This document shows positions 34,358 through 43,876 of a DNA stretch of 43,876 nucleotides, piece by piece. The translations under genes and the position numbers were made by a program. Source of the DNA: Deltaproteobacteria bacterium (GTDB lineage: Bacteria > Desulfobacterota > Desulfobulbia > Desulfobulbales > Desulfurivibrionaceae). Each line of letters begins with the position of its first letter. Position 1 is the first letter of the stretch. Where the stretch lies: contig JAJZRF010000022.1 of the NCBI GenBank assembly GCA_021847425.1, positions 1 through 43,876 on the forward strand, written 5' to 3'. The notes beneath the pieces are model-generated. The model was given only the letters and a program-made list of their open reading frames with translations. It was not told the origin of the DNA and searched no databases.

Positions 34358-36478
34358 ATGGCAGACACACTGAAAAAAACCATTTTCCCGCGGCAGGTGA
34401 GCCTTGGCACCCTTGTCCTGGGTTTCCTCCTTGCCTTCAGCTTCATCCCCCTGATAGCGTTTTCCTTCTTCACCCTGGACGGGATACTCGCCCATTTGAG
34501 CGCCATTGAAGAGAGCGAAGAGCTGCACTCCATGAAGGATGACCTGCACCGCCTTGAGACAAGGATTGAGTATTGCCAGCAGATGATTGCCTTTGCCTCG
34601 CAACTTCCGGCGGTCATGGAACTCCTGGAGCGCGGCGAAAGCAGGCCCGGCAGCATCGGCAAGGATAAAGCCTCTCTCCGCTACACCGGCGTCTTGAACC
34701 GGGCCTTTGCCAAAAACAGCGAGGTGGAGAGCATCCATGTCCTTGACCGGGATTCGGCCGTACAATTTTCCCTGTTCAAGGAACCGGGCGCCACGGAATA
34801 CCGGCAGAACCCGAAACGCACACTCACAGTTGATCCGGAATCCATCAAAAAAGCTCTTGCCTTGCGGCACAAGGAATTTCTGGTCATGCCTCTGCATAAA
34901 AATCAGCAAGGGGAGGATGACCAGGCATCCCGCAAGCTTCTGTTTCGTATCCTTACCCCGATCCGGGGGGAGGCCGGCGAAACGGTCGGGGTCTATGTCG
35001 CCGACATCGACATGGGGGCGCTCATTCAGGCCTTCCCCGAAATGCGCTGGGTGTTAAGCGATGGCTGCTATCTCGCCGGGGATACAGGCAATGGTTCGGC
35101 CTTTCTCGATTTCCCGTGGCTCAGACAGGTCTTTGCCTCGGGGAAAGCCGGGGTCTGGGGGGCTGCCGGCCAAAAAACGGCCTGGGTTCCCTTCCTTGCC
35201 GGGCAGAACTCCGCGATCTCCCTGTGGGCCGGAAAAAGGATCTATCTTGCCTCGGTGCAGACCGCCCGGAAACAAATCCAGCTCTCTGTCGTGGTGGGGC
35301 TTGGGCTGCTGCTGACCGTGGGGCTGATCATCTCCTTCTTTTTTTCAAGATACATGAGGCGGTTGTCCTGTCAGTTCCTTGCCTGCCTGGAAGAATCCCT
35401 CCTCCGGAAAAAACAGAGCATGTGCAGCAAAAACACAAGGATCCGGGAAATTTCCGCGTTTTCAGAAAAATTGGATTCCCTCCTGGGCAAATATGGGACC
35501 ATGGAGCAGGACCGCCGGGATTCCCTGCGGAAACTCCAAGAAAGCGAGGAGATGTTCCGGGTTGTTTTCAACTCGGTGCAGAGCGCCGTCATTCTCATCG
35601 ACGGCCAGGATGCGATCCGTTTCTTCAACCCGGCGGCAGAGCGGATTTTCGGGTATACAAGCGGAGAGATTCTTGGCGAAAAACTCCACCACCTGGTGGT
35701 GGTTGACGAAATGCAACAGGCGGCGCAGGACGGGTTGACGGAGTTTTGGCATTCGGGCCAGGGGCCGATCGTCGGCAAATCGCGCGAACTCGTGGCCAGA
35801 AAAAAGAATGGCCTCATCTTCCCTGCCGAGGTGTTCGTCGCCCGGGTAAAAAAAGACGATGCCTATTGGGCCGTCGGCGCGGTGCTTGATATCACCGACC
35901 GCAAGGTCAAGGAAGAAAGGCTGGTGATGCTGGCCACCATGGACGGCCTTACCGGGGTGTTCAACCGCCGCCATTTTCTGCTTTTGGCGGAACAGGAGGT
36001 GGCCCGGAGCAAGCGGTACAACAAGGATCTTTATTTCCTGATGTTCGACCTTGACCATTTCAAGGAGATCAACGACACCTTCGGCCATGAAACAGGGGAC
36101 CGGGCGCTGCAGGATTTTGCCTCGATCTGCACCGCCGGGCTGCGCAGGGCGGACATCTTCGGCCGTATGGGAGGTGAGGAGTTTGCCGCCCTTGTGGTGG
36201 AGGCCGAAGAAGAGGAGGCCATCGCCGTGGCCGAACGGATCCGGAAAAACTTTGCCGCCAAAAGCATCAGCAGGGATGGGACCGAGAAAGGTCTCAGCGT
36301 CAGCATCGGGATCAGCCGCCTCGACCCCGTGACCGGGAGTCTGGAAGCCGCGTATGCCGCCGCGGACAAGGCTCTCTACGAAGCGAAGGGACAGGGCCGC
36401 AACCGGGTGATCATGGCTTGTTGCGCTGATCCTTCCGAAAAAGAGACGGGAGGAGGGGGGAGCTACTTCACCCCATAA
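34358..36478 (+). CDS. Membrane diguanylate cyclase with PAS and GGDEF (GGEEF) domains
   Basis: A 706-residue sensor. A membrane helix at about residues 15-35 and another at 307-327 enclose a periplasmic sensing region of about 270 residues (Cache-like). Then come a linker helix, a PAS domain (about 396-525, EEMFRVVFNSVQSAVILIDGQ) and a GGDEF domain. The active site is GGEEF (605-609). The inhibitory I-site RxxD is intact as RRAD five residues before it. It should make cyclic di-GMP. ATG 34358 has GGGA upstream; ATG 34325 is also possible. Its last 16 bases overlap the convergent gene on the other strand. Confidence 0.9.
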   Translation: MADTLKKTIFPRQVSLGTLVLGFLLAFSFIPLIAFSFFTLDGILAHLSAIEESEELHSMKDDLHRLETRIEYCQQMIAFASQLPAVMELLERGESRPGSIGKDKASLRYTGVLNRAFAKNSEVESIHVLDRDSAVQFSLFKEPGATEYRQNPKRTLTVDPESIKKALALRHKEFLVMPLHKNQQGEDDQASRKLLFRILTPIRGEAGETVGVYVADIDMGALIQAFPEMRWVLSDGCYLAGDTGNGSAFLDFPWLRQVFASGKAGVWGAAGQKTAWVPFLAGQNSAISLWAGKRIYLASVQTARKQIQLSVVVGLGLLLTVGLIISFFFSRYMRRLSCQFLACLEESLLRKKQSMCSKNTRIREISAFSEKLDSLLGKYGTMEQDRRDSLRKLQESEEMFRVVFNSVQSAVILIDGQDAIRFFNPAAERIFGYTSGEILGEKLHHLVVVDEMQQAAQDGLTEFWHSGQGPIVGKSRELVARKKNGLIFPAEVFVARVKKDDAYWAVGAVLDITDRKVKEERLVMLATMDGLTGVFNRRHFLLLAEQEVARSKRYNKDLYFLMFDLDHFKEINDTFGHETGDRALQDFASICTAGLRRADIFGRMGGEEFAALVVEAEEEEAIAVAERIRKNFAAKSISRDGTEKGLSVSIGISRLDPVTGSLEAAYAAADKALYEAKGQGRNRVIMACCADPSEKETGGGGSYFTP

Positions 36479-37251
36479 TTGCCAAGGGCTTCCAGATATG
36501 GCCCGAACAGGTCGCTGTAGTCGTTCATCCCCCTTTTCAGGATGATGGAGAAATGGCCGGCGTCGCGGTCGTTCACCACCAGATTGGCGCTGTTGGCCAA
36601 GGCCTCCAGATCGTAGAGGGTACGGAACTCCGGGCCGATCAGGATATAGAAGATATAGCGCCTCCTGGACATGGCCATTTCCCGCAGATACTGGTGGACC
36701 ATGGAGCCCTCCAGGTCTCCTCCCTCAAACCTGCTGTGCAGCACCACCGCCTCAAAATTCATGAACTGCATCTTGGAGATGGCCTCTTCCGCCGACTGGA
36801 CATAGGTGGGCTGGTAGCCCATCTCGCCGAAGGCCATGGTCACCTGGGTGGTTATCTCGTCGTCCCCGGTCATGATCAAGGCGTGGGGCACGTTCTCAAC
36901 CGCTTCCTTTTCGCTGTACACCCCGCTGGACAGCCAGCCGAGATCGGGCGGCTTGGGCGCGGCAGGGGGCAGACGCACCGGCTGGGGCCTTTTCTGAGCC
37001 GCAGCCACCATCCCCACCGCGGCCTGATCCTCATTGCCGGTGTGCGCGCCATAGAGCACGTCCTTCAAGGCGCTCGCCGCCTGAGCGGCCACCGAGCCGT
37101 CACTGTTCAACTCGATGGGTTGCTTGCATTTCGGGCAGCCGATCTTCAGGGTTTTGCCCGGAGAGAGCGAGGCAAGGGCGGTTTTGATCTTTTCAAGCTG
37201 GGCTTCGCTCAGCATGAGTGTCTGCTGGCAATGGGGACATTGGGCAAGCAT
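36463..37251 (-). CDS. Zinc-ribbon protein with degenerate response-receiver domain
   Basis: A 262-residue protein. Residues 1-50 form a zinc ribbon with two CxxC pairs (CPHC and CPKC), of the MJ0042/ribbon kind. A Pro/Ala-rich linker follows. Residues about 115-260 have a receiver-like pattern: VPHALIMTGDDEITTQVTMAFGEMGYQPTYVQSAEEAISKM. At the end of strand 3, where the phospho-accepting Asp belongs, it has FEAVVLHSRFEGGD, with His and no Asp at that position, so it is probably not phosphorylated. It is 61 bp after pilT on the same strand and could be a pilus-associated or gliding regulator. ATG follows GGAG. Confidence 0.75.
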   Translation of the reverse strand: MLAQCPHCQQTLMLSEAQLEKIKTALASLSPGKTLKIGCPKCKQPIELNSDGSVAAQAASALKDVLYGAHTGNEDQAAVGMVAAAQKRPQPVRLPPAAPKPPDLGWLSSGVYSEKEAVENVPHALIMTGDDEITTQVTMAFGEMGYQPTYVQSAEEAISKMQFMNFEAVVLHSRFEGGDLEGSMVHQYLREMAMSRRRYIFYILIGPEFRTLYDLEALANSANLVVNDRDAGHFSIILKRGMNDYSDLFGPYLEALGNYGVK

Positions 37252-37264
37252 GATTTTCTCCGAT

Positions 37265-37306
37265 ATTAAGCTGCAAGCTGTCAGCTATAAGCTGTAGGCT
37301 GTAAAA
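37265..37306. repeat. Period-7 tandem repeat between pilT and zinc-ribbon gene
   Basis: Six 7-mers in register: ATTAAGC, TGCAAGC, TGTCAGC, TATAAGC, TGTAGGC, TGTAAAA. It is the clearest copy of the TGNNAGC class also seen at 1802 and 10444, and shows that the family is not confined to nif genes. Confidence 0.75.
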
Positions 37307-37311
37307 TGGCG

Positions 37312-38490
37312 TCAAAACCCTGAGCGTCGCTTCTCTTCCTGTTTCACATCCATGGCCAGGCCGGTGATCCCGGTGGTGGACTCGCCCCGGGCGGCCTTGA
37401 TGCCATCGAGCCCACGGTTGACCGCGGTTTTCCGGGTGCAGTAACTGGCGGCGGTTTCCTCGGTGATCAACCCGTCTTCGTACAGTTCGAGGATATGCTG
37501 GTCAAAGGTCTGCCAGCCAAGGGCCTTGGCGTCGGCAATGATGTCATAATAGGTCTTGTCCTCCGTTTCCCCGTTCATGATCAGCTCGCGCACCCGCAGG
37601 TTCATGCCCATGATCTCGAAGGCCGCCACCCGGCCGCCGCCGACCTTGGGTAGCAGCCGCTGGCAGACGATCCAGCGGATGGTATCCACCAGCCGGTTGC
37701 GCACCTGGGCCTGCTCCTCCTGCTCGAACATGCCCAGGATCCGGTTGATGGTCTGACCCGCGTCCACGGTATGCAGGGTGGAAAGCACCAGATGCCCGGT
37801 TTCCGCGGCGGAAAGCCCGATCTCCATGGTTTCCCGGTCGCGCATCTCGCCCACCAGGATGACCTTGGGCGCCTGCCGCAGGGCGGCCCGCAACCCCGAG
37901 GCAAAGGAGTCGAAATCATTGCCCAGCTCCCGCTGGTTGAAGGTCGCCATCTTGTGCTGGTGCACATACTCGATGGGATCTTCCAGGGTGACGATGTGCA
38001 CCGGTTTTTCGTCGTTGATCTTGTCCAGCAGCGCGGCCAGGCTGGTGGACTTACCGGAACCGGTGGCGCCGGTGACAAGGATGATGCCGTTGCGCTCACC
38101 GGCCATGTTGTAGAAGAGCTTGGGCAGATTGAGCTGGGTGATGGTCGGGATCTTCATCTCCAGCTTCCGCAGCACCGTGGAAAGATTGGTCTTCTGGGAG
38201 AAAACATTGACCCGGAACCGGGCCTTCTGCCCCAGCCAGTAGGAGAGATCGCAGGAGCCGTGCTTGACCAGATCGTCGAGCAGCCTCTTGTTGCCGCCGA
38301 TGAGGTTGAGGGCAAAGACCTCGGCCTGGAAAGGGGTAAGCACCGGGACCGGCGGCTCCACCGCCACCGGCACCAGCTGCCCGGAGGTCTCCACCTGCAG
38401 GGGCTTGCCCACCGTGATATTGAGGTCGGAGACATTGCCGTAGGTTTCCAGCATGCTGGTGATCCAGTAATCTATTTCCGTCTGCTTCAT
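37312..38490 (-). CDS. pilT: PilT, type IV pilus retraction ATPase
   Basis: A 392-residue hexameric secretion ATPase. Walker A is GATGSGKSTS; the Asp box follows in IVTLEDPIEYVHQ; Walker B region is VILVGEMRDRETMEIGLSAAETGHLVLSTLHT (His box). The C-terminal VRELIMNGE corresponds to the AIRNLIRE retraction motif but is changed, and the tail is short. It may be PilT or a PilU-like paralogue. GAGGG precedes the ATG. It lies between mltA and the zinc-ribbon gene on the same strand. Confidence 0.92.
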   Translation of the reverse strand: MKQTEIDYWITSMLETYGNVSDLNITVGKPLQVETSGQLVPVAVEPPVPVLTPFQAEVFALNLIGGNKRLLDDLVKHGSCDLSYWLGQKARFRVNVFSQKTNLSTVLRKLEMKIPTITQLNLPKLFYNMAGERNGIILVTGATGSGKSTSLAALLDKINDEKPVHIVTLEDPIEYVHQHKMATFNQRELGNDFDSFASGLRAALRQAPKVILVGEMRDRETMEIGLSAAETGHLVLSTLHTVDAGQTINRILGMFEQEEQAQVRNRLVDTIRWIVCQRLLPKVGGGRVAAFEIMGMNLRVRELIMNGETEDKTYYDIIADAKALGWQTFDQHILELYEDGLITEETAASYCTRKTAVNRGLDGIKAARGESTTGITGLAMDVKQEEKRRSGF

Positions 38491-38575
38491 GACTGCGCCC
38501 TCTTCGACATGTTCCGTGCCCGATCACCCCGATATTTCTCCACGAATTGTATAAGAATGGAGCGGAGTCTGACAA

Positions 38576-39766
38576 CTATTTCTTTTTCACCAGAAAATAC
38601 AGGACCCCCGGATGCTTCATGTTTCCGGCCGCCGCCTCGGCATAAGGCCCTGCCCCCCAGAACAGGTCAAGCCGTCCTCCGCCGGTGATGGCGGAGCCGG
38701 AATCCTGATTCACCACGAAGCGGTGCAAGGGTTCCCAGCCGATAATCTCCCCGGCCGCATTGACAATGGGCTTGCGGGCAGCCAGAAAGGCGAGGCTCCC
38801 CGGCGGAAAACAGCCCTGATCAAGGGCCACGGAGCGACCGGGGGTAAGGGGTTCCCCCAGACTCCCCAGGGGCCCGGCCGCGGAATCATCCCCCCAACGG
38901 AAAAAAACAAAGGAATCATTGTATTGCAGGATCGTCTCCTGTTCCCCGGGGTGCTCCTTGAGATAGCTGACGATTTTGGGCAGGGTTACCTCTTCCCGCC
39001 GCATGACCCCTTTTTCCACCAGCAACCGCCCGATGCTCCGGTACTCCCGCCCGTTTTTTGCGGCAAATTGCACCCGCCGCAGCGAGCCGTCCGCAAGCTC
39101 TATCCGGCCGGACCCTTGCACATGCAGGACAAAGGCATCCACCGGATCAGCCAGATAGACCAGCTCCTGGCCGGCCAACAACCTTCCTTTCTCGATCTCG
39201 CCCCGGGAAAAATAGGGAACAAGGCTGCCATTCTCCATCCTCCCGGTTTTTTTCTCCTTCCCATTCCCGCCGGGGACAGAAACCAGGTCCGGAGGCTTGC
39301 GGTATAATGGATAACGATAGGTGGCGGTCTTTGTCAGGCTCCCCTTGAAAAGCGGCTCGAAATACCCGGTGAACAAAATCCTGTGGCCGGAGGGGCTGCC
39401 CGTTGCCTGGCAGAACGTGAATTCTTTTTTAAGAACAGCGGTCAGGGCCTGGGGCGAGGGTTTTTCTTGAATGATCCGCTTGAAGGCGAGCAGGGATTCG
39501 ATGAGCTGGCCGGCGGAATACTCCTCCCCGCAGAGGGCAAAGGTCTTTTCCTGGGGGAGCTGCCCGAGATAATGCACGCTCCGGTCAATGGCCCCGGCAA
39601 GGGAGCCATAGTCCAGGTCATCCTGGAGCAGCGGGAGATCCGTTGCCAGGGGCACGGTGGCCTGGCCGCACTGGGCCGCTGCGGGCCGGGGCAAGGGAAC
39701 GACAAGCACGCAACCCAGGAGAATCACGCCGAGAAAAATCCGTATTGTTTCCGCCAGGGTCCGCAT
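38576..39766 (-). CDS. mltA: Membrane-bound lytic murein transglycosylase A
   Basis: A 396-residue MltA: GTGYFEP-type segment FTGYFEPLFKGSLTKTATYRYPLYRKP, then VHVQGSG-type FVLHVQGSGRIELADG, and the catalytic Asp in NQDSGSAITGGGRLDLFWG. It cleaves peptidoglycan glycan strands in the periplasm. The N-terminus has a hydrophobic segment with LLGC (possible lipobox) but also a Sec site further on (PAAA before QCG), so it could be a lipoprotein or a soluble periplasmic enzyme. GAGG lies 10 nt before the ATG. It is 85 bp upstream of pilT. Confidence 0.93.
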   Translation of the reverse strand: MRTLAETIRIFLGVILLGCVLVVPLPRPAAAQCGQATVPLATDLPLLQDDLDYGSLAGAIDRSVHYLGQLPQEKTFALCGEEYSAGQLIESLLAFKRIIQEKPSPQALTAVLKKEFTFCQATGSPSGHRILFTGYFEPLFKGSLTKTATYRYPLYRKPPDLVSVPGGNGKEKKTGRMENGSLVPYFSRGEIEKGRLLAGQELVYLADPVDAFVLHVQGSGRIELADGSLRRVQFAAKNGREYRSIGRLLVEKGVMRREEVTLPKIVSYLKEHPGEQETILQYNDSFVFFRWGDDSAAGPLGSLGEPLTPGRSVALDQGCFPPGSLAFLAARKPIVNAAGEIIGWEPLHRFVVNQDSGSAITGGGRLDLFWGAGPYAEAAAGNMKHPGVLYFLVKKK

Positions 39767-40167
39767 CCGCGCCGCGCCTCCTCATGGTGTCCGCACGGGT
39801 TGCAGCATAGCAGAAAATCCCCATGCATGCACCCCGCAAAGCACAATCCGCCCGGCCTGCCGTTCCCTGCCGCTCCGGCCGTTGACCAGGTTGGACCGGA
39901 CGCCATGGGTCATAAAAAAAATGTGGCAATTGTCGCGCACAGTCGTTATATATTTTTACCCTCTAGGTATATATTCCTATATCCTCGGCTTAAGAAAATT
40001 TGTTGTCGGCGCAAAAAACTGCTATGACAACGGGTGTTGCTGTAAACTCTTTGATTTCGGAGTCCCGCAGGCTCGCTTACCTGTGTTGCGGGCCTGCGCC
40101 GATGGGTACCAAGCCCATCCGCTGGCCTTTTTCCCTTTATGCGGGTCCATCAAATTTGGAGGTACTA
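39767..40167. other. Long spacer and possible structured leader before acs
   Basis: No gene is seen in these 401 bases. The right part (from about 40000) can form stems, for example GCAGGC/GCCTGC and GATGGG/CCCATC, ahead of the acs ribosome site. An AT-rich block at 39945-39985 could contain a promoter. I could not match it to a known riboswitch class. It includes the promoter region of both mltA (left) and acs (right). Confidence 0.3.
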
Positions 40168-42159
<1,992 letters not shown>

Positions 42160-42180
42160 ACGATCCACCCCATACCGCAT

Positions 42181-42216
42181 AAAAAAAGGAGCCGGGAATT
42201 CCCGGCTCCTTTTTTT
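42181..42216. terminator. Perfect bidirectional rho-independent terminator
   Basis: An 11-bp GC-rich stem (GGAGCCGGGAA and its exact mirror) is flanked by seven A before and seven T after, so it can end acs transcripts and also those of the convergent DUF4214 gene. Confidence 0.93.
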
Positions 42217-42250
42217 ATGCGACTCCGGCCCCTCACGGAACCGTGCCGCG

Positions 42251-43561
42251 CTATGTCAACATCAACCAGGCTGCATGTGCGCCGCTTTGTCCAACGTACC
42301 CGGCAGTGGCATTATTGATTGCTTCGGTCGATTCCGCAAATCCGACCAGCACATGCTCTCGGCTCCCGCCAGAATCCAGTTGCGATTGCCAATAGGCAAG
42401 GCCGCCGGAGTCCGGGGTCCGGTCAAGAATGTTGGCATAAAGCTGTGTCGCAAATTGGGTGTTGGTAAGGCTTCCATACTTGTTGATAAATTCGGCGGAC
42501 TGAGTAAAACCCCCGGCAATCGATAAGTTGCCATTATAGTTACCAGGCGCATCAGATAACCCATAGACTCCCAGTGCCTGGGCCGTGGCCGGCAACCCTG
42601 CCGCTGTTCTATCCCAAAACGCCAACCCGCCAGAATCTGGCGTACGGCCCAATGCGCCTTGGTACAGCAGCGCGACCTGCTCGTTGAGCGAGTCGGTTTT
42701 AGCAATATTCATGGTCTTGTCTGCAAACTGGACTTGAATGACCCCGTCAATGCGGTTTGCAGAACCGGTGGTGGTGAGATTGAAGCTGCCGTCGTGGTTG
42801 GAGGTCAGATTGTACGCCGTCGAAAGTTCGGTGCCCATGTCGATGACATCCAGCCCTGATCCCGACAAAGCCGCGTTTACGCTGGGTGGAGCAAGAACGG
42901 CTTGCGGCGTGGTAGAGGTGATTGGGGCTGTACTGGCTGGTGTATTATCATATTCATAAGTGGCGTAGATTGACAGCTGACCAGCCGCATTATAAAATGA
43001 AAATTTACTCTCCTGACCAGATGCGTTGTATTCATAAATATCGTAGCCTGTCAGCTGACCAGACGCATCGTAATGCGAATCTTTACTAAGTTGGCCAGAT
43101 ACGTTGTGTTCCTCAATGCCATAGTATGACAGCTGACCAGACGCATCGTAATGCGAATCTTTACTAAGTTGGCCAGATACGTTGTATTCCTCAGTGCCAT
43201 AGCTTGACAGCTGACCAGACGCATCGTAATTTGAATATTTACTCTCCTGGCCTGATGCGTTGTATTCATAAGTGACGTGGCCTGACAGCTGACCAGACGC
43301 ATCATAAGACGACTCTTTACTCTTCTGGCCAGATGAATTGTATTCAAAAGTTTGGGACATTGACAGATGACCAGACGCATCATACCACGACACGTTACTC
43401 TCTTGACCTGATGCGTTGTATTCATAAGTGTAGCCGTTTGTCGGCTGACCGGACGCATCATAACAAGACTCTTTACTCTTTTGGCCAGAGGCGTTGTATT
43501 CATAGGTCTCGTAGCCTGTCAGCTGACCAGTTCCGGTATAGAAATTCTCTTTATAAAGCAT
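42251..43561 (-). CDS. Repeat-rich DUF4214 protein, probably secreted
   Basis: A 436-residue protein without a signal peptide. Residues 22-203 are seven near-identical 26-residue units (consensus Y-N-A-S-G-Q-x-S-K-x-S-x-Y-D-A-S-G-Q-L), an RHS/YD-type repeat rich in Tyr and Gly. A Thr/Ala/Pro linker follows. The C-terminal part (about 290-425) holds two DUF4214 units, each with LYQGALGRTPDSGGLAFW or LYANILDRTPDSGGLAYW. DUF4214 proteins are often exported by type I systems or found in S-layers, but no transport gene is here. ATG 43561 follows GAGGAG. A near copy of its end lies 200 bp upstream. Confidence 0.85.
   Translation of the reverse strand: MLYKENFYTGTGQLTGYETYEYNASGQKSKESCYDASGQPTNGYTYEYNASGQESNVSWYDASGHLSMSQTFEYNSSGQKSKESSYDASGQLSGHVTYEYNASGQESKYSNYDASGQLSSYGTEEYNVSGQLSKDSHYDASGQLSYYGIEEHNVSGQLSKDSHYDASGQLTGYDIYEYNASGQESKFSFYNAAGQLSIYATYEYDNTPASTAPITSTTPQAVLAPPSVNAALSGSGLDVIDMGTELSTAYNLTSNHDGSFNLTTTGSANRIDGVIQVQFADKTMNIAKTDSLNEQVALLYQGALGRTPDSGGLAFWDRTAAGLPATAQALGVYGLSDAPGNYNGNLSIAGGFTQSAEFINKYGSLTNTQFATQLYANILDRTPDSGGLAYWQSQLDSGGSREHVLVGFAESTEAINNATAGYVGQSGAHAAWLMLT
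42953..43498 (-). repeat. Seven coding tandem repeats of 78 bp
   Basis: The 78-bp units are in frame within the DUF4214 gene. Units 5 and 6 (about 43030-43190) are nearly identical at the DNA level, showing recent duplication, while outer units have diverged. The copy number is likely to vary between strains. Confidence 0.85.
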
Positions 43562-43753
43562 AATTATTGGGCTCCTCGATTGTTAATGTGTCTTTGATCT
43601 GACAACACCGATTTTCAAGATGGACTCACAGAAACTTTGCCGGTCATCATGTTGCGTCAAGCACTTCTCCTCTTTATCAGTACGCCTTCCAGACTTCGGC
43701 GACATGCAAAGAATTTGTCGAGTGGCCCGGCCCCTCACAAAACCATGCTTGCG

Positions 43754-43876
43754 CTATGTCAATATCAACCAGGCTGCGTGTGTGCCGCTTTGTCCAACGT
43801 ACCCGGCAGTGGCATTATTGATTGCTTCGGTCGATTCCGCAAATCCAACCAGCACATGCTCTCGGCTCCCGCCGCC
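43754..43876 (-). CDS. C-terminal end of a second DUF4214 gene, cut by window edge
   Basis: The last 40 codons and stop of a gene entering from the right edge. They match the end of the preceding DUF4214 gene almost exactly (SREHVLVGFAESTEAINNA then TAGYVGQSGTHAAWLILT) with Thr for Ala and Ile for Met near the end. Similarity continues about 20 bp into the 3' flank (GGCCCCTCAC), so the two genes are a tandem duplication. The 192-bp spacer between them (43562-43753) holds no other gene. Confidence 0.85.
   Translation of the reverse strand, partial: GGGSREHVLVGFAESTEAINNATAGYVGQSGTHAAWLILT

Noticed and set aside
40000-40167. Cyclic di-GMP or other known riboswitch before acs
   Set aside because: The conserved core sequences of the classes I know could not be found.
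42953-43498. CRISPR-like array
   Set aside because: The 78-bp units are contiguous, in frame and coding; there are no unique spacers between repeats.

Overview
The window looks like chromosomal DNA of an anaerobic, nitrogen-fixing deltaproteobacterium (Desulfobacterota, possibly Desulfobulbales). This is an inference from the nif gene order (nifH-nifI1-nifI2-nifD-nifK on one strand), a NifD with the roughly 50-residue insert of anaerobe-type nitrogenases, the GC-rich coding style, and the mix of PilT, cobalamin, RND and DUF4214 genes. No rRNA or tRNA gene was seen.

Layout. 1-4.6 kb, minus strand: the 5' part of an outer-membrane protein gene, then nifE-nifN-nifB transcribed from a sigma-54 promoter at 4633-4647 with a NifA-type upstream site. 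4.9-8.6 kb: an accessory island that splits the nif cluster. It holds an antitoxin with a truncated toxin, a 215-bp MITE-like element with perfect inverted ends and 11-bp target duplications, a HepT/MntA pair, a RelE-type toxin/antitoxin pair, a GNAT acetyltransferase, and an overlapping pair of unknown genes (98 aa and a HEPN-like 151 aa). 8.7-15.4 kb, minus strand: the main nif operon nifH-nifI1-nifI2-nifD-nifK, followed by a NifB paralogue that has lost the radical-SAM cysteines and a thioredoxin-fold [2Fe-2S] ferredoxin. nifA is divergent at 15.9-17.5 kb. 17.7-21.6 kb: a truncated Ser/Thr kinase, a small SMR-like membrane protein, and (minus strand) amtB, a leftover Amt C-terminal tail, glnK and a class I glutamine amidotransferase, with a sigma-54 promoter before amtB.

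22-36.5 kb is a tightly packed plus-strand run: RND adaptor, RND pump, a 64-aa protein, a secreted CAP-domain protein, an MscS channel, a cation-diffusion transporter, a GH17 membrane protein, rsmG, cobQ, cbiB and a PAS-GGDEF diguanylate cyclase. 36.5-39.8 kb, minus strand: mltA, pilT and a zinc-ribbon/pseudo-receiver gene. Then acs (acetyl-CoA synthetase) with a strong terminator, and two tandem DUF4214 genes (one complete, one cut by the window end).

How it works together: NifA with sigma-54 should switch on both nif operons. AmtB and GlnK sense and import ammonium. NifI1/NifI2 (with the ADP-ribosylatable Arg of NifH as a possible second layer) would switch nitrogenase off after translation. 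NifB, NifE and NifN build the cofactor; the cysteine-less NifB-like protein may carry or insert cofactor rather than make it. The most notable observations are that NifB-like protein, the family of period-7 repeats placed in nif spacers and folding into hairpins, the MITE, the Amt tail scar, and the unknown overlapping gene pair downstream of the nif operon.
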